Below are positions 36,061 to 48,859 of a stretch of 64,000 bases of DNA, in pieces. Made by a program: the position numbers and the translations under genes. This stretch comes from Schistosoma mansoni (lineage: Eukaryota > Platyhelminthes > Trematoda > Strigeidida > Schistosomatidae): NCBI RefSeq assembly GCF_000237925.1, contig NC_031496.1, positions 26,095,510-26,159,509 of the forward strand, in the 5' to 3' direction. The notes beneath the pieces are model-generated. The model was not told the origin of the DNA. It saw only the letters and a list, made by a program, of their open reading frames with translations, and made no database searches. How positions within the stretch are numbered: the first letter of the stretch is position 1; every line of letters starts with the position of its first letter.

Positions 36061-37770
36061 CGATCTTTGTCTTTCCCTTTTCCAGAAATTTCAACTTTCC
36101 TTCTATCTCGTTTCCGCCCGATGCACCTCTGTTTCTATGTTCCTTTGGATTACAGTTAATTTTGACTTCGAAATTTTACATTACCAACTCTCTTCACCTT
36201 AACCAATTATCAATTCTCCATATATATCTTTGTAAATAACCAAACTTATAATACAACTCCCGAATTAGTGTAGCTCGGATTCCACGTAGCCTTTACTGGA
36301 ACTCATTCTTTTCACACAGGTGACTTCGAAACACAGTGGTTAGAACAAGCACTGTCCTAATCACAGAATTTATGAGTCTGGACCGTATCTCACTACTCAC
36401 ACGAACAAAACCACTACGCAAAACAGCCAGCAGAGTTGTTAAACGGGACTGAACAGTCAGTATAGAAGATATTTAGTAGATAGGTTATTTGCATAATGAG
36501 GGAAAGGAGGTTCCCCTTAATCGAGAAATAACATTCTTATCTCTCTAGGTGAATCTAAGCTACCAATTCTACAATTAATGTCCAAAGCAGGGAAATCGAA
36601 AATGGCATACACCAAGGTTTGGAGTCAAATGAAAAGGCATTTGCCTTTTCCGTAAAAAATTCATGTGATTAGTTCACTTTATGAATTTAAATAAAGCCAG
36701 AACGAATACTGATCCAAAATAATATGAATTCATTATTTTTCGAGGTTTCTCTTCAGCTGATTATAACCAAATATGTATTAGAATTTTAGCATTAAAATAA
36801 TAAATAGTGTGGAACAATTGACATAATTGATCGCGATAAAAAAACTTAAACCGGATCCATGTATTCAAAAAGAAACATTCATAAACTTATTACTACCCTG
36901 GTAATCCAATTATTTTGTGTTTTTTTCTTGCTCATTAATTTTATTTTGGTTAATATTTGGTTTTGTATTATATTCCTCTTCCATTACCCAATTCTTAAAC
37001 CACCCTTTCACTCATATTTCCGCTCACTTGTTTCCCTTAAATTATATGAACTTTCCGAATTCTATTCAATTATTACGTAACCCATCCTGTCTGTTTTTAA
37101 TTCCATGAATCCCTTATTACCTCTAAAATTATCACACAATTTATTTTGTATGTCTCTGAACTCCACCCAGCTATTACACGATCCACCCTTTATGTTTTCT
37201 TGATTCTAACACCCAATAACCTCTGACCTTTTCTTGCACATATATATACATATATATAGTTATTGATAACATTTTGTCATTCGATTCTCTTGCATTCACT
37301 TATGTCAATTGTTGAACATTATTTATTATCTCAATGCTAAAATTCTAATACATGTTTGGTTGTAAGCAGCCGATGAGAAACCACGAAATATATTGAATTC
37401 ACATTATTCCGTATCAATATTTGTTCTGGTTTTTCCGTAAAAGCCAAGTAACTTAGGTGAAACGTTAAAAAACCAAAGTTGCAGTGCAAACAGATATAGC
37501 AGTCGTTTCGTCTGTGGTCAAAATCAGTGGTTTATGCAACTGAAGGTATCAGAAAACAAATTTCCTTTTGAGAGTGAAACAAAAAGTTATTGCTATATAC
37601 AATATACACATGAAAGAGTTTTCCCGAACAAACACACACATTTAAATCCATACGAAAAAAGCCCGCGAACATTTTCAGTTTCTGAATAAAAGTAACATTT
37701 GTAGTGATACATATATCCCCAAAATCAAAATCCCTGTAAATTTTTAACATTTGATACTGACCGAACCAAT
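36060..37770. other. intergenic DNA, pyrimidine-rich, nothing recognised
   Basis: 36860-37240 is strongly T- and C-rich on the + strand, possibly an old retroelement 3' region. Frames there are low-complexity. Confidence 0.35.
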
Positions 37771-37960
37771 CTTAATGAACTCGCCTGGTTGAAGGCGTTC
37801 GGTCATGACTCCACACCAGATTACGAATGAGTATGCCGTGCTCTGATTCTCTTACAACCACTAACCAGCTCAGATTAGTTGCTTCTCGACATATCGGTAG
37901 CTTATTAAATATATTTTCGAACCATTCTCTTCTGACTTCTGATTTCACTGGGTCGGCGCT
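37770..37960 (+). repeat. dispersed repeat shared with 26990-27200
   Basis: See the partner copy. This one lies 600 bp upstream of the FKBP gene and continues into other old repeat DNA. Confidence 0.5.
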
Positions 37961-38084
37961 TATAAAAGGTTTTACTTGTTAAGGTGTTGTCAAACTCCGA
38001 ATACTTGTGGCACATAGACGTTTCTGTACTTTCGTCTATTTTGCCTCTCCGTCAACAAATTTCGCTACAAAGCTTGTTCGAGTT

Positions 38085-38260
38085 GGATGGGAGTGGTGTG
38101 ACCACTTAGCTTATGCCGAAGTCACACGTTGTGATTAATACCTAACGTGGGATATCTCTTTGCGGTATCCCGGTGCTTCGGCTACTTCGATAACTGAACA
38201 GAAAAACGATTTTACCAAAAGAATGTTAGGGTTAGAGAAGTATATATTACAGCCACAGTC
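38085..38260 (+). repeat. dispersed repeat shared with 5045-5215
   Basis: Lies 300 bp upstream of the FKBP start. The FKBP promoter is therefore confined to about 38260-38564 or lies inside repeat DNA. Confidence 0.5.
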
Positions 38261-38564
38261 ACAGCTCATGACTAAGGACCGGTGGCATTTCATTAACCCT
38301 ATGACTCATTTCAAGTCTGTTTGACAAAGTTTTATTGTCGGAAGATGGAATTTATTTCAAAGACCATCTAATATGAATACTATAAACTCTGTCACGCAAA
38401 AAAGACTCGATAGCTGAAAGCCACAGTTGAACTCCAGTTTAATGATCGAGATTTTAAGTAAAACACAAAGGTTGTCTTGGTGTAGTCCTATTGAACATCA
38501 TAGTCGGCTGTGTTTGTTTGGCTGCATCAGTGACATTTACTAGAATTCTGGAAGCGTCAGCGGA

Positions 38565-40051
38565 ATGGCTGATAATGATGGTCAGGAGTCTGGAGCCCAG
38601 CAACGGGTCGAAGATGAATATCTAAAGGATTTCATGGATTTAAGCCCATCTGGTGATCGTGGCATCCTCAAAAAAGTATTGCGAGAGGGCTATTCTGACG
38701 TCAAGCCATGTGATGGCGACACTGTGATTGTACATTATGTTGGAACCAACTATGGTGGAGAAAAACACGGTGAGGTCTTTGACTCAAGTAGGGCTCGAAA
38801 TGAGAAGTTTGAATTTACTATTGGAAATGGTAAGTGTATGCCTATCCTGTTTACACTTTTAGGCAGTGTAATAAAGGCTTGGGATGTCGGTGTCGCTACA
38901 ATGAAGTTGGGAGAAATTTGTGAACTAATTGCGTCTCCTGATTATGCTTACAAAGATGGGAAAACTCTAAAATTTGAGGTGGAGCTTTTCGAAACCTTGG
39001 GTAATGTTTAACATGTCACATAATGAGTAGATTAGGCTCTGATGTCAGCAGAAACAAGGATGGAAGTATTCGCAAATCAATTATTAGGAAAGGGAAGGAT
39101 ATCTACAATCCTGTTGCTGGTGCCGAGGCCACAATTGTCTTCCGCAATCTGACGGATTCAACAGAGGATGTGGAGGTGACATATTGCGTCGGCGATCCCC
39201 CGTTAACTGTGCCAGAAGAGTTGGATCAATGTCTTCGTCATATGAGTACAGATGAGTTTTGTCGTGTTGTGGTCTGCAAAGATAAAAATTCAGCAGCTGA
39301 AGTTGCAGACAAAAGTCGGGTGGTTTATGAATTAACGCTCAAGTCTTTTGAGAAGGTAACCACATATTTATTTCTTATTACTGTTGAAGACTAAACATCT
39401 ATCTGGTATCTCACCATTTTCAGAGCAGATGGCGTATGCAAATGTACTGAAAGAAAAAGCGAACAACTTTCTAAAGGTTTGTTGTCGTTTGTTTGTTATG
39501 TCAGGATTCTAAATTTGATTCTGCTATTGAATTGTACAAACGTTTAGATGATGAGTTGCAGTACATTGTGGCTAATGGCCCTGCAGAGCAAAAGGAATTA
39601 TCCGCAGTTATTGTAGCCGTCCGACTTAATTTAGGTTTGACTTACCTGAAGCTATGTAAACCAGATAAATGTATTGAGTTCTGCCGGAAGGTGTTGGACG
39701 TTTTTGGTAACAACGAAAAGGCGTTATTCAGGATGGGTCAGGTAAATTAAAAACACGAACTTATATTTCCAGGCGCATCTACTGCGTAACGACCACGATG
39801 AGGCATTGGTTTATTTCAAGAAGATTGTAGCAAAGAATCCCAACAATGCATCGGCTGTAAAGCTGCTGCATATGTGTGAAGAAGAGATTCAAAAGGCCAA
39901 AGATATGGCAAAGAAAAGGTTCCGAAGTATTTTTGAGCGCTGTAAAGACGTAAGTCGAAATTGCCTGTAATTACTCTTGTAGTCTGGACTGGATGGTGTT
40001 GAAGAGCATAAAGACGGGGTTGCATTAAATGGCGAAAAATCTGCATTGTAA
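38565..40051 (+). CDS. FKBP-TPR immunophilin (p50-like), complete, seven exons with micro-introns
   Basis: Exons are 38565-38829, 38863-39000, 39036-39355, 39426-39476, 39505-39741, 39773-39949 and 39983-40051, encoding 418 residues. The start is supported by an in-frame TAG at 38541-38543 and a good context (GCGGAATGG). Residues ~35-135 form an FKBP domain (VIVHYVG, EVFDSS, VIKAWDVGVATM, SPDYAY). Residues ~140-241 form a second, degenerate FKBP-like domain. Residues ~242-395 are TPR helices (NFLKDSKFDSAIELYKR, NLGLTYLKL, ALFRMGQAHLLRNDHDEAL). This is the layout of FKBP51/52-type Hsp90 co-chaperones and of the schistosome p50 immunophilin. Oddities: introns of 33, 35, 70, 28, 31 and 33 bp, and a short loop between SPDYAY and KTLKFEVEL where family members usually have about ten more residues, so isomerase activity may be reduced. 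Function is inferred from the family; the domain calls are firm. Confidence 0.93.
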
Positions 40052-40136
40052 GAGTTTGCTCCTAAATTTAATCTAAATGAGCGGCCCGTGATTTTGTAAA
40101 TGTTCCTTTATAATTGTTACCGGTTTCAAAGTTGTG

Positions 40137-40142
40137 AATAAA
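40137..40142 (+). promoter_or_regulatory. poly(A) signal of the FKBP gene
   Basis: AATAAA lies 86 bp after the stop codon at 40049-40051, a normal spacing for a short 3'UTR. Confidence 0.7.
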
Positions 40143-40754
40143 TCATTGAACTTAAATTGTATCTTCTGATAATTGATAGCAGCACATCGCTGTCTTAGAG
40201 CTCGTACCCTGTAGAAATTGTTTGTTGTCATTGGCATTGTTGACTTCATGGTCAGACAATTACTCAGTCATCGGTTGCTTATGTATTGGTTCGATCTTTG
40301 GTTTCTCCAAGTTGTCTAACGAGCGCCCCTAGCTATCACTGTACGGTGAGCGGATTTAACCGTAAATAATAACGTCCAACTACAGCTAGGAGCACTATAT
40401 ATTGTGTGGGGGGAAGGCTTTTTAGACCATCTTAGCTCGAAGTAACAACTATAGTGGTGTAGACCACTTTCTTGCTAGTGGCGTGAAGTACGTTCCCTTC
40501 CTCCAGTACTGACTGAGTCATTGATACACCCTAGTGTCTTCGCTGTTATCCTCTGATCAACAAGTGCAAGGGATTGTGGATATCTGAATTATGAACCACT
40601 ACAGTCAGTTTCTAGAGGGGCAGTTGGTGCGTTCATCTGAGCCACTGGAGTAGGCTTCCTATTATATCAGTGAGTCTTTACCTGGCCCCAGTTAAACCGT
40701 GCAATAATTGCTGTTGAAATATGCATACCGCCACCCTTCGTATATACTTATTGA
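40143..40754. other. FKBP downstream intergenic DNA
   Basis: No coding or repeat match identified. Confidence 0.4.
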
Positions 40755-41171
40755 CTTAGTTCGCGTTAGAGATAAACGGAATTAAATAAGCCAAATGTGA
40801 AGTTGTATTTCGAATTTGCATATTTCGTACACATTGATCTAAACAGGCAGAGAGACAAAGAGAAACGAAAGGAAGTGATGCACAGCATAGGCGAGTGAGC
40901 CAACTGGTGTTGGCTGAGTGTGACCCAACATTTATGTTCGAATGGAAATAAGTTACAGACGCATAATGAATAGTGCGAGCGGTCGTATGAAAGCAGTCAG
41001 GGTCAGCCAGCGGATAATCAACGAGGTCAAAGTGGGGCTTCAAAAATGGTGGGGGTTTGTAGCTCAAATGGATGATTTTGATGGAGTTTTGTTCTCGGAA
41101 GGGTAGATTTAATCGGTCTGTCCAGAAGCTAAGGTAAGCCATGCGGGCTTGACGTAGTACCAGCTACTGCA
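40755..41171 (+). repeat. dispersed repeat, uninterrupted copy
   Basis: Homologous to 48860-49181 plus 51280-51340, where a gag-only LTR element is inserted. Shared blocks: GAATTAAATAAGCC-like, AAATAAGTTACAGAC, AACGAGGTCAAA-like and GTCCAGAAGCTA. A single arm of the inverted-repeat family sits in it (41070-41110). Confidence 0.55.
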
Positions 41172-41460
41172 ATGTCACGTGTTCAGTCGCTCTACAACTG
41201 TGTCGTCCATCCAAGTAGGCATTTAGTACATACCAACTTGGCTCGGATAAAGCGTCAACTAACTGGCAAATGTCTTCTATGTCTTGGTTGTGGAGGGAAG
41301 GTTCTTCCACCAAAATACTCCGACCAGCAATTCGTAAGGTAAGTAGTGTACTCGCTTTATATTTAGAACCAGTGAGATATCGATATTAGCCAAGAAGGCT
41401 TTCTGGATTATTACCATGACCTGCAAACCATCAAGTGTGACGAAACTTGTAGATAGATGA
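41172..41460 (+). CDS. candidate small two-exon gene, unknown product
   Basis: An ATG at 41172 opens 55 codons plus two bases, ending at a strong donor (AAG/GTAAGT at 41336-41344). Two acceptors continue an open frame. TTTAG at 41362-41366 gives a 28-bp intron and a stop at 41458-41460 (86 residues). ATTAG ending at 41389 gives a 51-bp intron and a stop at 41454-41456. The N-terminus is rich in Arg and Ser and lacks acidic residues (MSRVQSLYNCVVHPSRHLVH), as mitochondrial presequences are. A GCGGKVLPPKYSDQQF stretch follows. It lies 1.1 kb downstream of a gene whose introns are equally tiny. The region just upstream is a dispersed repeat, so this may be a pseudogene or chance. No family is recognised with confidence. 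Confidence 0.3.
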
Positions 41461-42115
41461 AGCAGTCAAAGTGCCCGTCTTCACTCCCTATGGTCAGAAT
41501 AGGCACATGCTAACCACTTTCGAAGTAGCGTTTCGTATCTAGAAAAAGAGATCCTTATCATTTTCAGTCTGTTGCTCAAAGCGTAAGGAATACCACATTT
41601 TAGTGCTACAAATACCTTGATGAAGTCGCTCAGCTCATGTTTGTTACTGATAGGTAATGTTTATTAGTGGAGGTTTGTCAGGACTCAGAAATTCGGGCTT
41701 ATATATTTTAGGTTTCAGAGTATTGTGATGTAATTACTTCTAGACACTTATTTGATAATTGTTTATTTTGCATGATTTGTACTTCATCCTATAAAACATT
41801 TGAGCACGAAATTGTTTCACACTCTTCTAGTGTCGTTTAATCAAGTAACTAACAATAAATGTATCAAAGTAGATATAATTTCATGGTTAATCATTACTTC
41901 CCCACAGTGTTTTGTTTCATACCGTCTTAGTTTAACAATCGAAGTAGTGATTATAATCAAGACTTCGAGGTTGACATATTTTCCAAGCTTTTATTCATTG
42001 TATATCATTTAGGTAATATTAACTAGTTATGTGCATTTCTCAGTGATTGGGAACCTATGAGTTTTGATTGTGTTCATTACTTATATGATGAAAACATTTC
42101 TTCGTGATTGTTTTT

Positions 42116-43650
42116 CATCAGTCAGCTACAACGTAGGACCAGGCATATATGTGCATCGGTCCAAGTTGCCACACCTCATTAGCAAAACGAGATGAATATC
42201 GAATTCATATAAACAGTTACTTCAATCGTAGTAATATATAAAAAGACATTGCATATAAGGGTATAATACAGGAAGAAAGAATTATTTCGTAGGAAGAAAT
42301 ATATAAAGCAATTTTAATCTCACGGTTTAAAGGAAGACAGGGAGTACATACACCTACGCCATTGTGATCGATTCTGAGCCATGTCACCCAGAGTCCCCAA
42401 CCATTGGTTACGATAGTCACGCTGACCCCAACCAGGTAGTCTGCATTTACCAACATGACTCAGACCAGAAGTTAGTAACTATATGGACTGGTGCCACGTC
42501 TTGGTTTGGCCGCCCCTTACTTTCTTCCAACCATCTCCAACACTAGTCAGCATTACGCTTCGTGTTAGTTGGCGTTCAGGCATACGTAACACGTGGCCTA
42601 ACCATCTCAGTTGATGAAGATTCATGACCTCATCAACTGATTTACCATCATTCCCTAATACCCTGCGTCTAACCTCACTATTACTTACCCGGTGAGCCCA
42701 GCAGACACGAGCAATATTTCTAAGATATCTGTGATCAAATACTAGTAACTTACGAGTATCTTCTACTCTTAATGGCCGTTTCGCAGCCGTAAAGTAGAAC
42801 AGAGCGAACTGCTGCCCAGTATACTCGTCCCTTAATTGGTAGACAGATATCTCGCCTTCTCCTTAGGTTATGTAAGTTGGCAAAAGCCAGACGGGCTTTT
42901 TGAGTCCGTGCTGATATTTCGTCAGGCACCAACCCATTAGGGGTGATCAGACTTCCAAGATAAGTGAAGTTGTCGACGCGTTCGACTACTTCACCTCCTA
43001 TCCCTAGTTCAGGTGTTGATGCAGGCCAATCCTGACGCAACAACTTGCATTCAAAGGGCGAGAAATGTATCTCAAACATTCTGGCATTGTTGCTCAGTAC
43101 TACCAAAAGACTGTACATTTTATCAGCGTCTTCATCAAACAAGACTATATCATCTGCGTGTTTTAAGTCGATAAGTGGACTTCCTGGTAGGAGACCAATG
43201 CCCGAAAATCCAGTCGACGAGAACGTTATTTCCAGCAGTAGGTCTATGATGAAGTTGAACAAAAATGGGGATAGTGGACAGTGTTGCCGGACACCACTTG
43301 AGGTTGCAAAATCATATGACGGTTTGCCATAAGCTCTGACTCGACCGGTAGTGTCAGAGTAAAGAGCCTTCACAAAGTCTATGTACTTCTGAGATACACC
43401 TTTCAATGACAGACACTGCCACAGAACCTCTCGGTCTACAGAGTCAAATTCTGCCTTTAAGTCAAGGAAAACTATCATTGTCGGACGCCGATAAGCATGT
43501 CCGTGTTCTAAAACCTGACGAATAATGAATATGTGGTCAATGCAGCCACGACCAGGTTTGAAGCCAACTTGATTTTCTCGCGTTTGGAGTTCACGAGTCT
43601 TAGGCGCCGGATAATTATTGAGGTTAGTATTTTAGATGCTATGTTAGTCT
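42116..43650 (-). mobile_element. RTE-like LINE, 3' half
   Basis: On the minus strand from about 43640: a region just before the RT core (VGFKPGRGCIDHIF), then the RT core (FLDLKAEFDSVDREVLW, GVRQHCPLSPFLFN, HADDIVLF, where YADD is usual), then DNFTYLGSL, DEISARTQKARLAFA and GRVYWAAVRSVLLYGCET. Beyond about 42750 the frame changes, but the tail motif LRWLGHVLRMPE is still readable near 42590. The 3'UTR ends at 42116 with CTGACTGA-type repeats. It is 5'-truncated and lacks the endonuclease. Confidence 0.85.
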
Positions 43651-43810
43651 AACTAATCTCTCTATGGTTATCAAAGGATGATTTTGTTTTTCATCAATGC
43701 TTATCGAAGGATTACAAGGTAGAGTAGGCAAGTGTATTAACCAATTCACCTCCTTAGAAAGTCAATCTAACCCTTGTTAAGGAACTCTAGATAAAAATTG
43801 GGTATGACTG

Positions 43811-44332
43811 ATTTTTGCCTCCAAATGCCGTGGTATGTCCAAGGGCGGGAAGGGTCCACCCTCCCTCTCAAAATACTTTCATATGGCCACTCGTATATAG
43901 CGAATGCTAGAGAAGTGCTACTGACTGCCTTCTCGTGGCAAGTATGTTGTTTGCAAAGTTGAGGGGACAAAAAGCGAACGTACGACATAAATTTGGTTGA
44001 GGGTACGGACAGTCTATCTTGAGGAGTTAAAAACCCTGATTTCAGACCAATTGTGCTCATGGGCTACAGGACTTTGAGTGAACAATTGGTGTATGAACAT
44101 ATTCTCAGTTACCGGTTACCATGTGGTTTCATATCCTAACGTTGTTCCACTGCCCCGTGGATTAGATCCCAAGGTCAGAGGTTCCGGGAGTGGCCCCTTA
44201 AGAAAACCACGTACTTCCACCTGGGCACTCGGTAGTATCCCAATCCAAACAAATTTAAGGATAACTAATTTGCTTGGTATATACCTGTTTTGGTGGTTTT
44301 CTGTACCAATGTTTATATGTTTGAATAAAGAA
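43811..44332 (+). repeat. ~530-bp dispersed repeat, copy 3
   Basis: More diverged; shares CCAAATGCCGTGG, CTGCCTTCTCGTGGCA, AGAAAACCACGTACTTCCAC and the terminal TATGTTTGAATAAA. Confidence 0.65.
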
Positions 44333-47300
44333 CAGGCCCAATTTCAACTTGAAAATCCGTGTCGAATGTAGATAAGATATCTGCATATGTTAAGAGTCTA
44401 GATTTTTTTTAGACTGAAGTTGCTTCAAATTTTATATACGATAATAAGGAGCTTCCTTTGAAGGGAGAAAATTATCAACTTACAAACTCTTGGTCTTTTA
44501 TACCATTAAAGCCCCAGTCACATGTAATGATAACATGTAATTAAACGTTGAGGAAGAGTTAGGAAAGATTGACTCTAAAAATACTACACATTGCCTTACG
44601 TTGTGGGTTTCTGTCGCCGTTAGTAAGGCCTCTGAAATACGGAGCTAACAACAAGAACTACTCGCAAAAATACCATGTGTGACCTGTTCCAAGGAGTTAC
44701 CTTTTAGGCTTTGTGGTTAAACGTCCACAGGTTGATCTGGCAACCCCTAACCTAGTTCCTTTTTAAGGTCCTTTGCAAAGGAGAATAGTTATACGACGTG
44801 GGCGACTGGTAAGCATCAACCACTTGCACACTTGACGGGATCACCTTGTTCACGAGTATATCTTTTCTCCACCTCCTGATGCTTTTTCCATCTCTACTAT
44901 CAACCGTGCGCTATACTATTTTTTATAGGTAAATGATGTACCGATCCTCATACCAAGAGAATACTGGTTCCTAACCACTGCGTCCTATACAATGCCTATG
45001 ATTCCAGAACGCTAATGGAGTTGTAGCTATACGATTTCCTTAGCGTACTTACGTTATTCTTGCACTACTTAGTAAAGATAACCCTGATGATTATTGCATT
45101 GTATGCTCCAATAGCAGCGCTGTACTCTAAGATGCTGTCATCTATGATTAAGCATTCCTCCTGCTTCACATTATTAAAATCTTCGCGACAAATGTTGAAT
45201 TAAGGCTTTTGATGAATCACATATCAAATAATGTACCGTTATTTTGTTTTAAATTACTTAGTCCCTTATGTTAACAATCTGATCATGACTGTAAATTAGT
45301 GTGGATTCAGTAGTTATTTTCAGGACGTTTGTCATATTAATATTATTACCATCACTTAATTGTCGCACAACTGTCGGTATATGTCAGTATAATTTTATCT
45401 TAATTTGATTCCTGTGTTTACTAACAATATATTTATTTGTATTCAGTAGTTATTTAATAAACAAAGAACCTATTCCCAATACATTATGAACTTTGACATC
45501 CGTCAGAACATTTCTCGAACTTTTCTCCCATTCTCACACTTGTTTACAAATGCACAGCTAGGAAAGTGAATTCATCTAAATGATCTTCAGTTCATTAACC
45601 TTATATATATCATTATTTTATGAATGACAGATAGTGAGATTTATTAGATAATAGAAAAGCAAGAGATGTCAACAATTGTAATTGGGAGTTGTTTCGACTT
45701 GTCAGTGCCACTTGTTTGAAATGTTTTTGGGGCATTTGTGTTTACTCTGATGGATGGTTTGACTGCAGGACTTTCGTTGCTTTCTCGATCTTCAACAGAG
45801 CTTACTTCAAAAGTAGTACTATACCGCACCATTGAGCGATCAATTAAAATTAGGTTAACCTATGTGGGAATATAAAACGCTGTTGAGGATAGCTTGTTAC
45901 TAAAACCCATGATTTTCATTATATTTCGTAGTTCGAAGAGACTAGATGGTGGTTTTCTTGTGGAATAAACTGTTAAAATCAGTAAGCTAGCATTAAAAAG
46001 TTTTAGGGTTAGGAGCCTGTGTTCGAGGAGTTTTAGAGTTAAGAATTAGGCTTCGAATGATATAGCAATTAGAGTTGAGCTTGATTACAGAACTGTGGAT
46101 AACAGCTCTAACTGTCGATATTTAACACTAGATTGTTCATAAATGTTGTTAAGGCTTCTTATCCCCTGTAAATTTATCATTTTTTCTTACATTTTTCTCT
46201 TATAAAAAAGCTCATTCTGATGGATTGATTGGTTAATCTCAAGGAAATCCTTGAAGTCGCTTAAGGTTGTCGGTATAGTATCATTTTACCCTCTCAAATA
46301 GAAATAGTAGTTTAGTTGTCTTACTAATAGTAAATCAGTTCGTTATGATAACCTGGGTTATGACTGGTTAATATTAACAAATTCTGTTTTCTTCACGTGT
46401 TCAATCGGACAATATATAAATTTTACCACTTCCATTATGGCACCCATATGATTTACCTTAACTTTGGGATGTAAAAATTAATCTAATCTTTCCGGTTATT
46501 CTGTACACTTGTATTTGTCTTTGTCAAATATTTGCACGTTTTCATATGTTTAATTGTGTACATATGCCTATCTTTATTTATAGTCCGATTCATCGACAAA
46601 GTTTTTTTTAATGCATACAATGTATCCCCCTAAATAATAATGAGTAGGCTAGTATCCTAACTTCATGCTGCATCTACCTGTCATTCGCTTACATGATTAC
46701 CTACTTACAATGGAATACATGAAATAAATGTATCTTCATTGCATTTCTTACTTCGGCTGTTTGATTCGACGTTGTATTAACATGTTCTAATGGTTCATTA
46801 CTATACAAACAAACGTGTAAAACAATGCTCAATGTTAATGTATGAATATTTGTTAACGACAAATATGATGATCACACAGAATGACTGTAAAGATTAGAAA
46901 AATTTTTCTATCTCAAAAGTGAGAATAAATCACATGGATACTATAAAGGGAAAAGTTGCTAAAGAAAAAATCTTGTTTGAAAACACCGATTGAGTCTACT
47001 CAGCAATAATAACAATCTACTAATATCATACCTGTAAATGTTTTTTTGATAAACAGTTGAAAATCAATAATCTATTAAATTGATCGATAGATAATCAATA
47101 ATATACTTGTTATTTTTTATAAGTCTAATACTACTGATGAAATAATATTCAATAAACATCAGTAGTGTACCACAGAAGAACGAATAATTTGTTCTAATGA
47201 AACTAGATTGATACCATTTAGATAAGAAGTTAGGGCGTATATTCGTTCAGTCACATAATCTATGATGTGAATCATTCATAAACAAAGTGAAACCATGTGT

Positions 47301-47946
47301 TGATGTGTATCATTTCAAATTGCTATACATCATAGTAATACATCTAGAAAAGAAAATTAATTAGTTGAAGAGTGAATGCCAGGAAATCGTAACATTCGTT
47401 GTAGTAAATAGCCAAAACTACAGAATGGTGATATAGTGGGAAATAACTAAGTTTGATATTGAGACTATAATTTTTATTGTCTCAATAATAAACAATCATT
47501 TACTAATTGTTCTCATTTGTGCTACCACTGAGAGTTAGGAGTCACTAGACAAGTGTTTCATTCCAGTACTGGATTCCTCAATAATACACACTCGGTAACG
47601 CCGAAACGGACCGAATTCGAAACCCTCAAGATCTCTAGATGAACCTTTAATCGTTAGAGCGATGGGTCTGGCATCCAGTGACACATTTCCATTTTAAATG
47701 AGTTCGCAATGTAGTGTGACAGTCATTCAATGACATTTGGGGTAAATATTTCACTCACAGAATGTTTGAAGCTGGGACTGTACTACTGGAAGCCTGTCCA
47801 ACAGTTCTAATGATTAAGAGCTCTGAGTTTAACTACTGATGGAATGAGTCAGCGCGCATAACTAAGAATTATCATACTTGAATAAAGTACCTGTTCAGTG
47901 ATCCATGATTTTTTGTGGTACTGTAGTGCATGCTACTTATGCTGAC

Positions 47947-47992
<46 letters not shown>

Positions 47993-48859
47993 GCAATCGG
48001 AAATGGAATGCCTGCCAGCATAAGATTTGATTGACGTGAAAAAGAGAGCAATTTATATAACGACTGAATTGGAAGAATCATGAGGTATGTAAAGGACAAT
48101 TGAAGGAGAATGTGCGAATAATGTATTTTCATATTTTTACCAAAGCACTGTGTAATTTCTTATAAAAATAATAACTTGGTTTTCCCTATCTGAGTTCTCG
48201 TTCATTACAGTACCACAAATGAGACCAATCAGTAACAAATATTACCTACAAATTAAATTTATCTCCGCAAAACTCTTTCAAATACTTGTGAATGTTTCTA
48301 TTAGGCTAAATGTTTTTTACACAAGTATGTGACTTTCTTATATAAAAGGAATCCTTCTTTATTAAACAGTTCTGTGTTTTTGACGTCATTTCAATGGGAG
48401 CTTTGCGTCAGCCAATTCAACTATTCTGAGTAGTCACCAATCGACCATACTTATCATACATCAAGAGAGCGATCGTAATCAATAGATATTCATTTAGTAT
48501 TTTACCCATAATAATAAGCGGCAGTTGATATTTATTATGGTAAAATAGTATTAATTTCAGTTGATAAGTTGAAATCGATTTTCCCAACCAGAGAAAACTA
48601 AAACTCATCGATGTTTTACAAAAATTCTTTTCAGAAATTAATTCTGAAGTCCGCTCGTAAATAATTAACAACGGTAGTAATGTAACCTTAGCAATTTATG
48701 ACAAAATAAAAAAAAGCGGATCTCTGATAAAGTAGAGATCAGTCAATTTTTTAGGAAGCTTCTTTGGGGCCTACAATCTGACTCTAATTTAGATCGTATG
48801 AATGATTGTTGTCAAAATATACATTCTGTCTATCCTCGTATGCAATACATGACTTAATC
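44333..48859. other. 4.5-kb intergenic stretch without recognised genes
   Basis: Contains the (AT)n run at 47948 and probably old diverged repeats (47560-47830). No frame shows a known motif. Confidence 0.35.
47948..47988. repeat. (AT)n microsatellite
   Basis: About 20 uninterrupted AT dinucleotides. Confidence 0.95.

Noticed and set aside
36859-37080. Membrane-protein-like hydrophobic frame
   Set aside because: It comes from pyrimidine-rich DNA; two overlapping frames look equally hydrophobic.
41172-41460. Candidate small gene as NDUFB2 (complex I subunit)
   Set aside because: A GG...P.Y spacing is suggestive but the Trp-rich membrane segment and C-terminal motif are missing.
41470-41560. 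Weak resemblance to a gypsy reverse transcriptase segment
   Set aside because: Only a few residues agree and nothing else of an element is found around it.
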